The notes below the pieces were generated by a model. That model did not search any database. It saw only the letters and a list, made by a program, of their open reading frames with translations, and was not told the DNA's origin. The position numbers were made by a program, and so were the translations under genes. From positions 62,001 to 126,000 of the forward strand of contig CAYVAT010000004.1 in the NCBI GenBank assembly GCA_964449165.1: a DNA stretch of 64,000 bases, read 5' to 3'. The stretch is from CAYSCW01 sp964449165. Its GTDB lineage: Bacteria; Acidobacteriota; Aminicenantia; Aminicenantales; Aminicenantaceae. Of the stretch, positions 53,993-62,079 are shown one piece after another (the first letter of the stretch is position 1; each line of letters opens with the position of its first letter).

Positions 53993-55024
53993 CTATTGAC
54001 TTTTTATCTCAGAAGGCCTGACAGCCCTCCTGGTTTCTGAAGCTTTATGGGCAGCTAATGCTACCTTAAGAACAGCGATTCCGTCTTCAAGATCAACCGC
54101 TGGATTGTCTCCATTCTTTATCCTGTTCAGGAAGTGCTTCATGTGATCGACAAACATGGTATTCCTCTCGAATGAAGCCGGTTGATCGAAAATTCGGGCC
54201 TCTGATGTTCCTTTAATGCTGAGCGTAACTTTACCGGAGCTGTAATCCCACGAGAGAGTACCTTTACTCCCCACAACTTCACAATCGCGTCTATAGTAGG
54301 GACTTAGGTAGTCCATCTCGACTTGAGCCACCAGTCCATTGCCAAATCTCAGCAGAATCTGGGCAACATCTTCTGTTTCAATCTCCAGGTCAGATACATG
54401 ATCGAGGAATGCGGCGACATCGGAAACAGGGCCAAACCACCAGTAGAGATAATCCAATTCATGAATCAGGTCAAAAAGCACCCCACCTCCCTGATCTGAT
54501 TTTGCACTGTAAGAATGGCGGTAATCCTGTTCGGGGCGCCAATCAGGCAGATAGTGTCCAACGCTGGCTCTTGCTAAATAAGGCTTGCCGATTTCGCTCC
54601 TTTCCAGAAGCTCTTTTATTGATTGCAGGCCGGGATGAAATCTCATCATGCATCCAACTTCGATAACGAGTGATTTCTCCTCTCTCAGCCTCTTAAAATC
54701 CTCAATCCCTTCTAAGCTGTTCGATAATGGCTTCTCGAAGTATATATGAATTCCTCTCTTTGCAGCCGCAATGGCTGTCTCCATATGCTGATCAGTACGA
54801 TTACTGATTATGACTGCATCTGGCCCGGAATCAAAGGCACTCTCTAAGGACGGAAAGACTCTAATCCCATGTTTTTTAGATAGCCCCTTACTTCTTTCTC
54901 CCCTATAACTGTAAGCAGACACAGACGTTCCTAAAGCAAGCAAATTCTTTATATGTCTGGTCCCGATTGAGCCGGTTCCCACAACAAGAACCTTTAAGTC
55001 TTTAAACAACACGGTTGGCTTCAA
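53993..55024 (-). CDS. ptmF: Gfo/Idh/MocA oxidoreductase, PtmF-like
   Basis: A 343-residue oxidoreductase: VVGTGSIGTRHIKNLLALG, the EKP motif in YFEKPLSNS, and GGGVLFDLIHELDYLYWWFG. Start TTG 55024 or GTG 55012; neither has a clear ribosome site. In C. jejuni PtmF is part of the set that, with PtmA and PtmE, provides GDP-glucosamine for legionaminic acid. Assigned by neighbours. It is the first gene of the operon after Wzz. Confidence 0.75.
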   Translation of the reverse strand: MKPTVLFKDLKVLVVGTGSIGTRHIKNLLALGTSVSAYSYRGERSKGLSKKHGIRVFPSLESAFDSGPDAVIISNRTDQHMETAIAAAKRGIHIYFEKPLSNSLEGIEDFKRLREEKSLVIEVGCMMRFHPGLQSIKELLERSEIGKPYLARASVGHYLPDWRPEQDYRHSYSAKSDQGGGVLFDLIHELDYLYWWFGPVSDVAAFLDHVSDLEIETEDVAQILLRFGNGLVAQVEMDYLSPYYRRDCEVVGSKGTLSWDYSSGKVTLSIKGTSEARIFDQPASFERNTMFVDHMKHFLNRIKNGDNPAVDLEDGIAVLKVALAAHKASETRRAVRPSEIKSQ

Positions 55025-55093
55025 TGGTTATAAAGATATACAATTTCTGTCATCCAGCAGTTCAGAAAGTTACTTAACTGGACCTTGAAAATC

Positions 55094-55119
55094 GGCCTTT
55101 TTTTGTTCTCGAGAAGGCC
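55094..55119 (-). other. intercistronic stem-loop between wzz and the ptmF-like gene
   Basis: In the 160-base gap between Wzz and the PtmF-like gene, GGCCTT and AAGGCC form a 6-bp stem around a 14-base A/G-rich loop. On the transcribed (minus) strand no U tract follows, so it is not a normal terminator. It may set mRNA stability or differential expression between Wzz and the sugar genes. Chance structure cannot be excluded. Confidence 0.25.
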
Positions 55120-55184
55120 AGGATTTTCGAACTCTTTATAGAGGGCAAAAATTGCTGATAAGATTTATTGAGAAAGCATCACCT

Positions 55185-56291
55185 TTATTTTGAGGAATCT
55201 TTGCTCTTTCTTATGAAATCGACGATTAAGGCCAGAAAAAAGCCTAGGAAAAGAGAAACAAACCCGCTTATCATGACCATCCTTGTCCTTCTTGGCCGAA
55301 TGGGTCTAGAACTGGCAAAAGGCTCTTGGACAACGTGAATCAACTTAACATCTGTGGATTCTTCTTTACTCTTCACTTCTTTAAGTTTTTCTAAGAGACG
55401 CTTTAAACTCGGCCTTTCTGTCAATAAGGAATCGTACCTTGAGATGAACTCTGAGAAATCTTGGCCGATATCGGGCTTTTTTATTAATTTTTCCATTATT
55501 AAAAGCTGGTTGCTAAGGTTCCTTTCAGAGTTTTCGAGCAGCTTCTGCTGAACTCCTTGTCCCTCCCTGTTAGTCTGGAGGGTTGTGTTTAATGTATCTT
55601 TATAGGCTATGTTCTGCTGAATAGTGTTTGAATAGAGTAACAGAGCAACAGGATCCCCTTTACCTCCTTCGCTCAGCATACGGTCTCTTTGTTTGATAAT
55701 AGATTCTGTATTTTCATCAATCATCTTAATCTGCTTCCTTATTTTTGTTTCTGCGTCTTTCAACAGTTTTATCTGGTTTATGTAAAATACAATTTCATTT
55801 AATATCTCTTTAAACTTGTCTATTTTCGATGTGATTTTCCACGAAAAAGATTTTTCTATCTGGTTAAGCAGTTCTCTCATTATTATCTCACCCTGTTCAG
55901 GGTCTGTTGTGTCATAAGACACATTGATAATATAGGCCTCTCCGGGTTTTTTAGCAGTAAATTGCAAGCCAAAGGGAGGGATATTTAATGCATTAAAAAT
56001 CTTCGGGTTATAGATTCCACCATTGATAAAGGAAACCATCTCATCGATTTTAGCTACTGGGACAAGTTCAACTTTCATGGTTTCAGGATCTAACTCCTCG
56101 ATAGCCCCAGGACTTAATGAAGCTGTTACCCTGTATACAGGTGTTATCATGTAGCTTCTTACTAAGGCAGCAATAACTGACAAGATGACGATTCCGATAA
56201 TAATAAATTTCCATCTCCAGATGACCTTAATATAGTCATAGAGATTGATATTATCCTCGTAATTATCGGTCTTATATTCCGGGTTTTTCAT
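55185..56291 (-). CDS. Wzz-type polysaccharide chain-length regulator
   Basis: A 368-residue protein with a first membrane helix (about 30-49), a periplasmic segment of about 290 residues with helical coiled-coil parts, and a second helix near 340-360 (FVSLFLGFFLALIVDF) preceded by the Pro-rich SRPIRPRRTRM. This is the Wzz family, which governs the modal chain length of O-antigen or related polymers with Wzy. No BY-kinase domain is attached. It follows the MarR-type regulator in the first position of the operon after the leader. Confidence 0.85.
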   Translation of the reverse strand: MKNPEYKTDNYEDNINLYDYIKVIWRWKFIIIGIVILSVIAALVRSYMITPVYRVTASLSPGAIEELDPETMKVELVPVAKIDEMVSFINGGIYNPKIFNALNIPPFGLQFTAKKPGEAYIINVSYDTTDPEQGEIIMRELLNQIEKSFSWKITSKIDKFKEILNEIVFYINQIKLLKDAETKIRKQIKMIDENTESIIKQRDRMLSEGGKGDPVALLLYSNTIQQNIAYKDTLNTTLQTNREGQGVQQKLLENSERNLSNQLLIMEKLIKKPDIGQDFSEFISRYDSLLTERPSLKRLLEKLKEVKSKEESTDVKLIHVVQEPFASSRPIRPRRTRMVMISGFVSLFLGFFLALIVDFIRKSKDSSK

Positions 56292-56374
56292 CCTGTGTCG
56301 AACCTCCCGTTTTTAGATTTGTGAAATTCTTGCTTCTTCTATAATGACATTCCTTTATGCTGAATTATTATAGC

Positions 56375-56749
56375 TTAATCAGTATCTCGAAGTAATCCTT
56401 TTTTCTCTGTTTGTGATAATGGATAATTCTCATCGCTAATTTCTTTCTCTAAATCTTTCTTTAATTCTTCAATCTCAATTCTTAAGACATCGTATTCATG
56501 CAACTTTTTATCCAGAAAATGATATGTAAGCTCCATCTTTTTCTTTATGCCTTTGGGTGTCAGAATATACATATAGGCAAGCTTTTTCTTTGAGTTTTTG
56601 AATTTCTCTGCCTTGATCAGGCCTTTATCAATAAGGGCATTGAGGACGTAGTTCACCTTGCCAAGGCTGAGACCAAGCTTTTTAGAAAGGTCACGCTGGG
56701 AGAGGGTTTTGTCCTTTGCCAGTTCCTTCAGGATTTTAAGATTGTCCAT
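56375..56749 (-). CDS. MarR-type EPS-associated transcriptional regulator
   Basis: A 124-residue winged-helix protein: LKELAKDKTLSQRDLSKKLG and LGKVNYVLNALIDKGLIKAEKF form the helix-turn-helix, followed by the wing and a C-terminal coiled coil (about 85-115). From general knowledge a short MarR family of this type is commonly found at the start of exopolysaccharide clusters. It is the first gene of the cluster, downstream of the ops-like leader, and may autoregulate the operon. The ribosome site before ATG 56749 is weak. Confidence 0.8.
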   Translation of the reverse strand: MDNLKILKELAKDKTLSQRDLSKKLGLSLGKVNYVLNALIDKGLIKAEKFKNSKKKLAYMYILTPKGIKKKMELTYHFLDKKLHEYDVLRIEIEELKKDLEKEISDENYPLSQTEKKGLLRDTD

Positions 56750-56777
56750 TTCTGTTTAAGAAAATAGGATTAGAGAT

Positions 56778-56788
56778 AGGCTACCGCC
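56778..56788 (-). promoter_or_regulatory. ops-like element in the leader of the glycan operon
   Basis: On the minus strand GGCGGTAGCCT matches the ops consensus GGCGGTAGNNT at all fixed positions, 29 bases before the start of the MarR-type gene. In enterobacteria ops pauses RNA polymerase and recruits RfaH, which lets the polymerase read through long O-antigen operons. It contains the small GGC-GGTA-GCC hairpin. A second near-match lies at 57316. Recruitment of a NusG-type factor is inferred; no such gene is in the window. Confidence 0.55.
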
Positions 56789-56857
56789 GTCGGGATCTCA
56801 CTCTACCTCTTTCTCAATAACTTACCTATCAGAGGCAGTGCGTTCAAACTCTGAACA

Positions 56858-56887
56858 AGTATATCCAATTAGTTTCGGAAAAGTCAA
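56858..56887 (-). promoter_or_regulatory. possible sigma-70 promoter close to the regulator gene
   Basis: TTGACT and TATACT separated by 18 bases on the minus strand, facing the MarR-type gene. It would give a leader of about 100 bases that contains the ops-like motif at 56778. An alternative promoter lies at 57019. Neither can be chosen from sequence alone. Confidence 0.35.
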
Positions 56888-57018
56888 CCGGAGATTTTTA
56901 ACGCGGATAAAGGAGCGGACGTTAAAGGCCCTTGAAAGGAGGCAGAGGGTTTGTATGTCAAGAAGGGAAAGGTTCAATAAATTCGATATTTGATGCTTTT
57001 TCGTTATGTTATGATACC

Positions 57019-57046
57019 TATATAAAGCAGGCATAAAGATTGTCAA
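57019..57046 (-). promoter_or_regulatory. possible sigma-70 promoter for the minus-strand operon
   Basis: A perfect TTGACA (57041-57046) and TATATA (57019-57024) with a 16-base spacer, facing the MarR-type gene. It would start a leader of about 260 bases carrying the ops-like motif at 56778 but not the one at 57316. The matching frame through this area (TTG 57046) is not a gene because it starts in the -35 box. Confidence 0.4.
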
Positions 57047-57150
57047 AACAACAATTCAACAATATGACAAAATAGATAGCACACATGAACAAGTTTAATA
57101 TTAATAATACTGTCTATCTACAGTAATTTACAGCAACGAAATAGATGACT

Positions 57151-57177
57151 GAAGTAGCCCCCAATTGGGGCCACTTC
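57151..57177. other. 11-bp GC-rich hairpin in the divergent region
   Basis: GAAGTAGCCCC and GGGGCCACTTC pair over 11 positions with one mismatch around a CAATT loop; the centre CCCCAATTGGGG is a perfect palindrome. No T run follows on either strand, so it is not a usual terminator. It could be an RNA structure in a long leader, an operator, or a remnant linked to the nearby transposase. Confidence 0.4.
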
Positions 57178-57315
57178 AATGAGCTAATATCCTTATTAAA
57201 CCACACACTAAAATAATGAACCCATGATACAGGAGATTTTTTATGTCGCGTTTCATTCCTGTTTTCCAATAGAAGAAATTGATAGTTAATGAAAGATAAA
57301 AGAAAAAGAATTAGT

Positions 57316-57326
57316 AAGCTACCGCT
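57316..57326 (-). promoter_or_regulatory. second ops-like element, near match
   Basis: On the minus strand AGCGGTAGCTT matches the ops consensus in 10 of 11 positions counting the free ones (A for the first G). Its context GCGGTAGC.TA is shared with the motif at 56778. It lies upstream of the two promoter candidates, so it would be transcribed only if the operon starts farther up, beyond 57326. Confidence 0.35.
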
Positions 57327-57541
57327 GTTAGAAAAATCAGCAAAACAGATCAAATTGGTCTATCTAAATGATAGTCAAAGCCAGACTAATACTTTGATAT
57401 ATATTCTCAATATCCCAGAGTAGGCTGGCTAATCTTAAACTTTTTTGATTATTTTGTCCGGGTGCCATTCCAATACTTGCCATTTCTCATTTATAGTAAA
57501 AATTTTTATTATTATGGACATATCCTTAGAAGCTTCTCCAT

Positions 57542-57955
57542 TTATAATAGATAGACAATTTTATCTTCCCTGATTTCACAGGCAACAGATGGAGGCACCT
57601 GCTTAATCTTCTCAGTCAGATGCATTCCTTTCTCTATGATGAAGCCTTTGTGGCGATCATGAAAGAGTTTATTTATGTATTGATAACGTCGATTTAAGTA
57701 ATAGGTATAACCGCTGTTGATTCGACGAATAGTAGGGGTAAGGTTGTTTTTACATGTTTCCATGAGATAAGCTTCCAGATCAGGTAGATGGACATAACCA
57801 TAAAATGTGAGTTTACTTTTGATCCTTTGTTGTTTGAGAAGATTTATAAAATAGCTTTTGTCCTGATCATCTTTAAAGATTTCTCGGCTGTCATTTCCTT
57901 TGGAACTGACGCGATAAGCTAAATCTTTGCCCTCAATCCTTGGGTGTCGTGTCAT
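57542..57955 (-). pseudogene. degenerate REP-associated Y1 transposase
   Basis: A 137-residue frame with the usual start of REP-associated tyrosine transposases (RHPRIEGKDLAYRVSSKGNDSREIFKDDQDKSYFINLL) and the NRRYQYINKLFHDRHKGFIIEKG block. The HUH metal motif, normally in a NHYHLLLET-like stretch, is replaced (LPDLEAYLMET), and the C-terminal region with the catalytic Tyr is not recognisable. The enzyme should be inactive. A GAGGA ribosome site and a TTGACA (58017-58022) with TAAAGT 17 bases on are still present, so a domesticated protein cannot be ruled out. Confidence 0.65.
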
Positions 57956-58193
57956 ATAGAAGATTCCTCGTTTCTTAAAGCAGTATTTTTGATACTTTAA
58001 TCTAAAGGAATTTATTTGTCAAAGGCTAACATACCAGTGTTTCAGGGCAAAGTGGTGAGGCTTTTCTCTTCTCCAAATGTCAACTGAAAGATCTTTTTGA
58101 GTATGATCAGCATCATTGAGGGCGAAGCGAAACAGCTTTGATGTATTGATTCTACAGGGAAGATGTGTTAAATTTTTTTCTGAAGCCACAGAA

Positions 58194-60368
58194 ATGATGG
58201 AAAAAAAGAGGATTTTCTTATTCTTCATTCTTTTCATCGTAATTCCTTTGTTGATAGGCAATATCCTGTTCTCCAGTGAAGCAGGTTTCTATTCTGAGGA
58301 TCTAAACATAATTGCTCGTTATCAGCAGAAGACCGAAGATCACATTCTCGCGACAGGAAATGTTGAAGTCCACTACAGGAATATTAAGCTTTTTGCTGAT
58401 AGGATAGAGCTCAACACAAAAACCAAAGATGTTTATGCTGAAGGGAATGTCTCGATTCATTTTCCTGAGGAGGTAATAGATTGTGAGAGGGTTCACTTCA
58501 ATTTAGATTCCTCTCGAGGAGAACTTAAAAAAGTTTATGGCAGGATTCAGCCATCTGTTTTTTATGAGGCAGATTCAATAGAAAGAAAGGATGCGAATCT
58601 TTACAATCTCCGAAAGGCAAAAATCACGTCTTGCAATCAGGCCGTTCCTCGTTGGAAATTTTCTTGCGCAGAGGCTAACTTCAAGAAAGATGATTATATC
58701 GAGATGAAGCACTCTGTATTATCCATCAAGAAAATACCTATCTTTTACTTTCCTTATCTGAGGTATCCCCTTAATAGAGAAAGGGCTACTGGATTTTTAA
58801 TGCCTCAATTTGGTTACTCAGGAGTAAAAGGCCTTTTTTATTCGCAGGGATTTTATCTGGCTCTAAAAAGAAACATGGATGCAACCTTTAACCTTGATTA
58901 TTATTCTGGAAGAGGATTCGGAGGCGGATTGCAGTATAGATATCTTTTTTCTTCTGGAACGGGAGGAGATCTGAGTGCGTATATTTTTAAATTTAAAGAA
59001 GACCCGGAGAGGGAAGACCTCGATAAAGCCTATATTATCCGTTTTAACCACAACCAACCCCTTTTCTTAGGCTTTTCTCTTATAGCTAACATCGATTATC
59101 AAAGTTCTTTTGATTTTTTGAAAGAGTTTGACAATAATTTCAAGCGTGCCGTCGTTTCCAACCGTGCTTCAGTGGCCTATCTTTCGAGATCCTGGTCTAG
59201 TTGGAATCTAAGTGCCCGTGTGTCGAGGTTTGAAACATATTTTGCCGAAGCAAATACCTCGAGCATTAAGCATAATTTTCCTTATATAGCCCTTAACATT
59301 TCCCAGATGAAAATCTTCTCCCCTTTATACTTTTCTCTCTCTTCTGTCTTTGACCGCTGGGAATTTGGATGGGATTTCGAATATCGTGCCGGCACGCAGA
59401 GACACTCGCAGAGTTTAAATCTCAAGCCTGAACTGACTTTTCCCTTTACTACAATACCCTGGATGACTTTGAATTCTAGATTTGTGGCCAATTTTAATTA
59501 TTATTTCAAAAGCTTTGAACCCGGGAGTGTTCGCTCTCCAGGACAGGGGAAACTTATTGACGAACCCCTATTAAGCACCAATTATTTGATCAACGTGGAA
59601 CTTACTGGTCCTGTGTTTAACAAAGTGTTTTTCAGGGCTGATGGCAGTCCAAAATTGAAACATATCATCGAGCCAAATATTAGCTATATATATGATAGTC
59701 CGGTATCTGCTTCCGATAGAATTATCACCCTCACTGGCTATTATTTTCGGTATCATCAGTTAACATACAGCCTGACAAACCGCTTTTTGATAAAACAGCA
59801 CGATATGACGAGAGAAGTTTTCACCCTAGGGCTATCGCAGACTTTTTATCTTGCTCCCGAGGAGAGTCCTTTACAAATGTATAAAGATTTTTTTGAGGGA
59901 GATATCCCTCGATTTTCTGATATCGAAGGATATATGAGGTTTTACCCTTCTCATAAATACAGCATCGATATCTCAACTTCATTCAATCCTTATCAAAAGG
60001 TTTTTCCAAGTTTGCACATGGCAGTTAACTTCGGCAGGTATGGAGATCCGTTGATGTGTAGCGTGAGCTGGTTTAAGGGAACTAATCCATATTATAAAGA
60101 TAGAATTTATGATCGTCATCAGATCAATTTTACGGGGGGCATGAAAATCCGGAAGCTTAACCTAGAGGCTTTTACAGTACTTGATTTCAATATTCAGGAA
60201 AAAAAGATGCTCTACTCTCTTTTCAGTCTTGTTTACCATTATCAGTGCCTTGATTTTAAGGCTGACCTTAAGATATTCTATTTCCGTGAAAAACCAGAAA
60301 CACAGTTCCGCATTTCATTCGGACTGGGGAATATCGGCAAGACTACAGACCTCTTAGGAGGATATTGA
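58194..60368 (+). CDS. lptD: LPS-assembly outer-membrane protein LptD
   Basis: A protein of 724 residues from ATG 58194. A signal peptide (about 1-30, MMEKKRIFLFFILFIV start) is followed by an OstA/LptA-like jelly-roll (HILATGNVEVHYRNIKLFADRIELN, then DVYAEGNVSIHF) and a long beta-barrel rich in alternating aromatic strands (FYSQGFYLALKRNMDATFNLDYYSGRG). LptD forms the outer-membrane pore that inserts LPS. An in-frame TTG at 58116 would give a frame without a signal at the N-terminus and is rejected. It shows that the cell is a diderm with LPS or a similar glycolipid. The ribosome site is weak. Confidence 0.85.
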   Translation: MMEKKRIFLFFILFIVIPLLIGNILFSSEAGFYSEDLNIIARYQQKTEDHILATGNVEVHYRNIKLFADRIELNTKTKDVYAEGNVSIHFPEEVIDCERVHFNLDSSRGELKKVYGRIQPSVFYEADSIERKDANLYNLRKAKITSCNQAVPRWKFSCAEANFKKDDYIEMKHSVLSIKKIPIFYFPYLRYPLNRERATGFLMPQFGYSGVKGLFYSQGFYLALKRNMDATFNLDYYSGRGFGGGLQYRYLFSSGTGGDLSAYIFKFKEDPEREDLDKAYIIRFNHNQPLFLGFSLIANIDYQSSFDFLKEFDNNFKRAVVSNRASVAYLSRSWSSWNLSARVSRFETYFAEANTSSIKHNFPYIALNISQMKIFSPLYFSLSSVFDRWEFGWDFEYRAGTQRHSQSLNLKPELTFPFTTIPWMTLNSRFVANFNYYFKSFEPGSVRSPGQGKLIDEPLLSTNYLINVELTGPVFNKVFFRADGSPKLKHIIEPNISYIYDSPVSASDRIITLTGYYFRYHQLTYSLTNRFLIKQHDMTREVFTLGLSQTFYLAPEESPLQMYKDFFEGDIPRFSDIEGYMRFYPSHKYSIDISTSFNPYQKVFPSLHMAVNFGRYGDPLMCSVSWFKGTNPYYKDRIYDRHQINFTGGMKIRKLNLEAFTVLDFNIQEKKMLYSLFSLVYHYQCLDFKADLKIFYFREKPETQFRISFGLGNIGKTTDLLGGY

Positions 60369-60487
60369 TAAGAACAACTGGAGATACCAAAGTTAATCAG
60401 TAAAGAAATAGCGAAGGGATAAGAAAGAGATAGCTGGGAGGCGGATTTTCCTAAGGTTTTTAGGTTTCGAGAGAGAGGAGTTTTGAG

Positions 60488-61552
60488 ATGAAAGGTTTGA
60501 TACTGAGCGGAGGAAAAGGGACCAGACTTAGACCTTTGACTTTCACCCAGGCTAAGCAATTGGTTCCTGTAGCCAATAAACCAGTGCTCTTCTATGGCAT
60601 AGAAGCTCTGAAAGAGGCTGGGATAAGAGAGATTGGCATCGTAGTCGGAGATACAAAGGATGAGATAAAAGAAGCGGTTGGAGAAGGCAGCCGTTGGGAT
60701 ATTCGTATTTCTTACATCGAGCAGGAAGCTCCTCTGGGATTGGCCCATGCTGTTAAGATTTCAGAGGAATTTCTGGGAAAAGAGCCCTTCGTCATGTACC
60801 TGGGAGATAACATCCTCAAGAGCGGCATCAAATCCTTGGTGGAGGAGTTCGAGGGGAAGAGGCCCAATTCTCTGATTCTCTTGACTCCTGTGCCCAACGC
60901 CCAGATGTTTGGGGTGGCGGAGCTGAAGGATGGGAAAGTAGTGAGGCTTGTGGAGAAGCCCAAGGAACCCAAGAGCAACCTTGCTCTTGTGGGAGTGTAT
61001 ATGTTTGATGACAACATCTTTGAGGCCGTCAATGCCATAAAGCCTTCCTGGCGCAGCGAGCTGGAAATCACCGATGCCATCCAGTATCTTGTTGATCACG
61101 GCTATAAGGTTCATCCCCATATTGTCACCGGCTGGTGGAAGGATACAGGTAAGATAGAGGATATCCTTGAGGCCAACCGGCTGATTTTGGAGTCCATCCA
61201 AGGGAAGATGGAAGGTGAGGTAGATGAGGCTTCCAAAATTAACGGACAGGTGATTGTGGAGAAGGGAACGCTCATCAAGCGCAGCATCATAAGAGGTCCT
61301 GCCATCATCGGGAAGAGCTGTGAGATTGTGGACTCATACATCGGGCCTTTCACTTCTATTCAGAAGGGTTGCAGAATCGTCAGGACCGAACTGGAGCATA
61401 GCATAGTGCTGGAAAGGAGTGAAATTCAGGATGTGGGAAGCCGAATCGATGAAAGTCTTATCGGGCGAGAGGTGAAAATATTCAAGTGCCCTCCAAAGCC
61501 GTCCGTCTTCCGTTTCATGGTAGGTGACAAGAGTGAGATTGGCATCAAGTAA
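60488..61552 (+). CDS. rmlA: glucose-1-phosphate thymidylyltransferase, long form
   Basis: A 354-residue nucleotidyltransferase with GLILSGGKGTRLRPLTFTQ, GDNILKSGIKSL, VRLVEKPKEP and the catalytic WWKDTGKIEDILEANR, followed by a left-handed beta-helix C-terminal domain (from about 245). It makes dTDP-glucose. The extra beta helix marks the long RmlA form. GAGAGGAG precedes ATG 60488. First sugar gene of the plus-strand operon. Confidence 0.9.
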   Translation: MKGLILSGGKGTRLRPLTFTQAKQLVPVANKPVLFYGIEALKEAGIREIGIVVGDTKDEIKEAVGEGSRWDIRISYIEQEAPLGLAHAVKISEEFLGKEPFVMYLGDNILKSGIKSLVEEFEGKRPNSLILLTPVPNAQMFGVAELKDGKVVRLVEKPKEPKSNLALVGVYMFDDNIFEAVNAIKPSWRSELEITDAIQYLVDHGYKVHPHIVTGWWKDTGKIEDILEANRLILESIQGKMEGEVDEASKINGQVIVEKGTLIKRSIIRGPAIIGKSCEIVDSYIGPFTSIQKGCRIVRTELEHSIVLERSEIQDVGSRIDESLIGREVKIFKCPPKPSVFRFMVGDKSEIGIK

Positions 61553-61623
61553 AGGGGGTCAGACCTTCATAAGTTTCATAGTTTGAACGAAATTTGGCTT
61601 GAGTAGAGATAAAGGAGGTAGAG

Positions 61624-62079
61624 ATGATTGATGGTGTCAAGATTAAAAAACTCAAGGTGATACCTGATGAGAGGGGTCGGCTGATGGAGATTATGCGCGC
61701 AGATGACAGCCTGTTTTCCAGATTTGGTCAGGTCTACGTGTCTACCACTTACTCCGGTGTGGTCAAAGCATGGCACAAGCATATGAAGCAGACAGACAAT
61801 GTGGCCTGTGTGTGTGGCATGATCAAATTGGCCCTTTATGATTCTCGAGAAGATTCACCCACCTTCAAGGAAGTGAACCAATTCTACCTGGGCATTCATA
61901 ATCCCATGCTGGTCCAGATCCCTCCTGACATTTACCACGGGTGGATGTGTGTCAGTGAAGAGGAAGCGATAATCGTCAATATTCCCACAGAGGTTTATAA
62001 TTACCAAGAGCCTGATGAGCAGCGCCTCCACCCCCATCAGAACGATATTCCCTATGACTGGAGCAGAAAAGATGGCTGA
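61624..62079 (+). CDS. rmlC: dTDP-4-dehydrorhamnose 3,5-epimerase family (RmlC-like)
   Basis: A 151-residue cupin of the RmlC family: VIPDERGRLMEIMRADD, SGVVKAWHKHMKQTD (His-Lys-His), and a YHGWMCVSEEEAIIVNIP segment. It is shorter than the usual 180 residues, like the FdtA/QdtA-related or short archaeal forms; 3,5-epimerase activity is likely but not certain. AAAGGAGG precedes ATG 61624. Its end overlaps the rmlB start. Confidence 0.8.
   Translation: MIDGVKIKKLKVIPDERGRLMEIMRADDSLFSRFGQVYVSTTYSGVVKAWHKHMKQTDNVACVCGMIKLALYDSREDSPTFKEVNQFYLGIHNPMLVQIPPDIYHGWMCVSEEEAIIVNIPTEVYNYQEPDEQRLHPHQNDIPYDWSRKDG

Larger units (their letters stand above)
56750..57541. other. intergenic region of about 790 bases, probably the operon leader
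   Basis: This gap holds no convincing gene. It contains two ops-like motifs (56778, 57316), two promoter candidates (56858, 57019) and an 11-bp hairpin (57151), all described separately. The word GTCTATCTA occurs at 57112 and 57358 in direct orientation and in inverted form near 57549, which may mark old insertion ends. Two open frames (56822-57046, 57114-57353) have no coding look. Confidence 0.5.

Noticed and set aside
55094..55119. Stem-loop as a terminator between Wzz and the sugar genes
   Set aside because: No U tract follows on the transcribed strand and the stem is only six pairs; kept only as a weak structural note.
56822..57046. A 74-residue minus-strand frame upstream of the MarR-type gene
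   Set aside because: Its TTG start lies in the -35 box of a promoter candidate and the sequence does not look like a protein.
57114..57353. A 79-residue minus-strand frame in the divergent gap
   Set aside because: No ribosome site, unusual composition and no family resemblance; it overlaps the GC-rich hairpin and one ops-like motif and is better explained as leader DNA.
58116..58193. TTG start for LptD
   Set aside because: It would place 26 polar residues before the signal peptide; ATG 58194 fits an exported protein.
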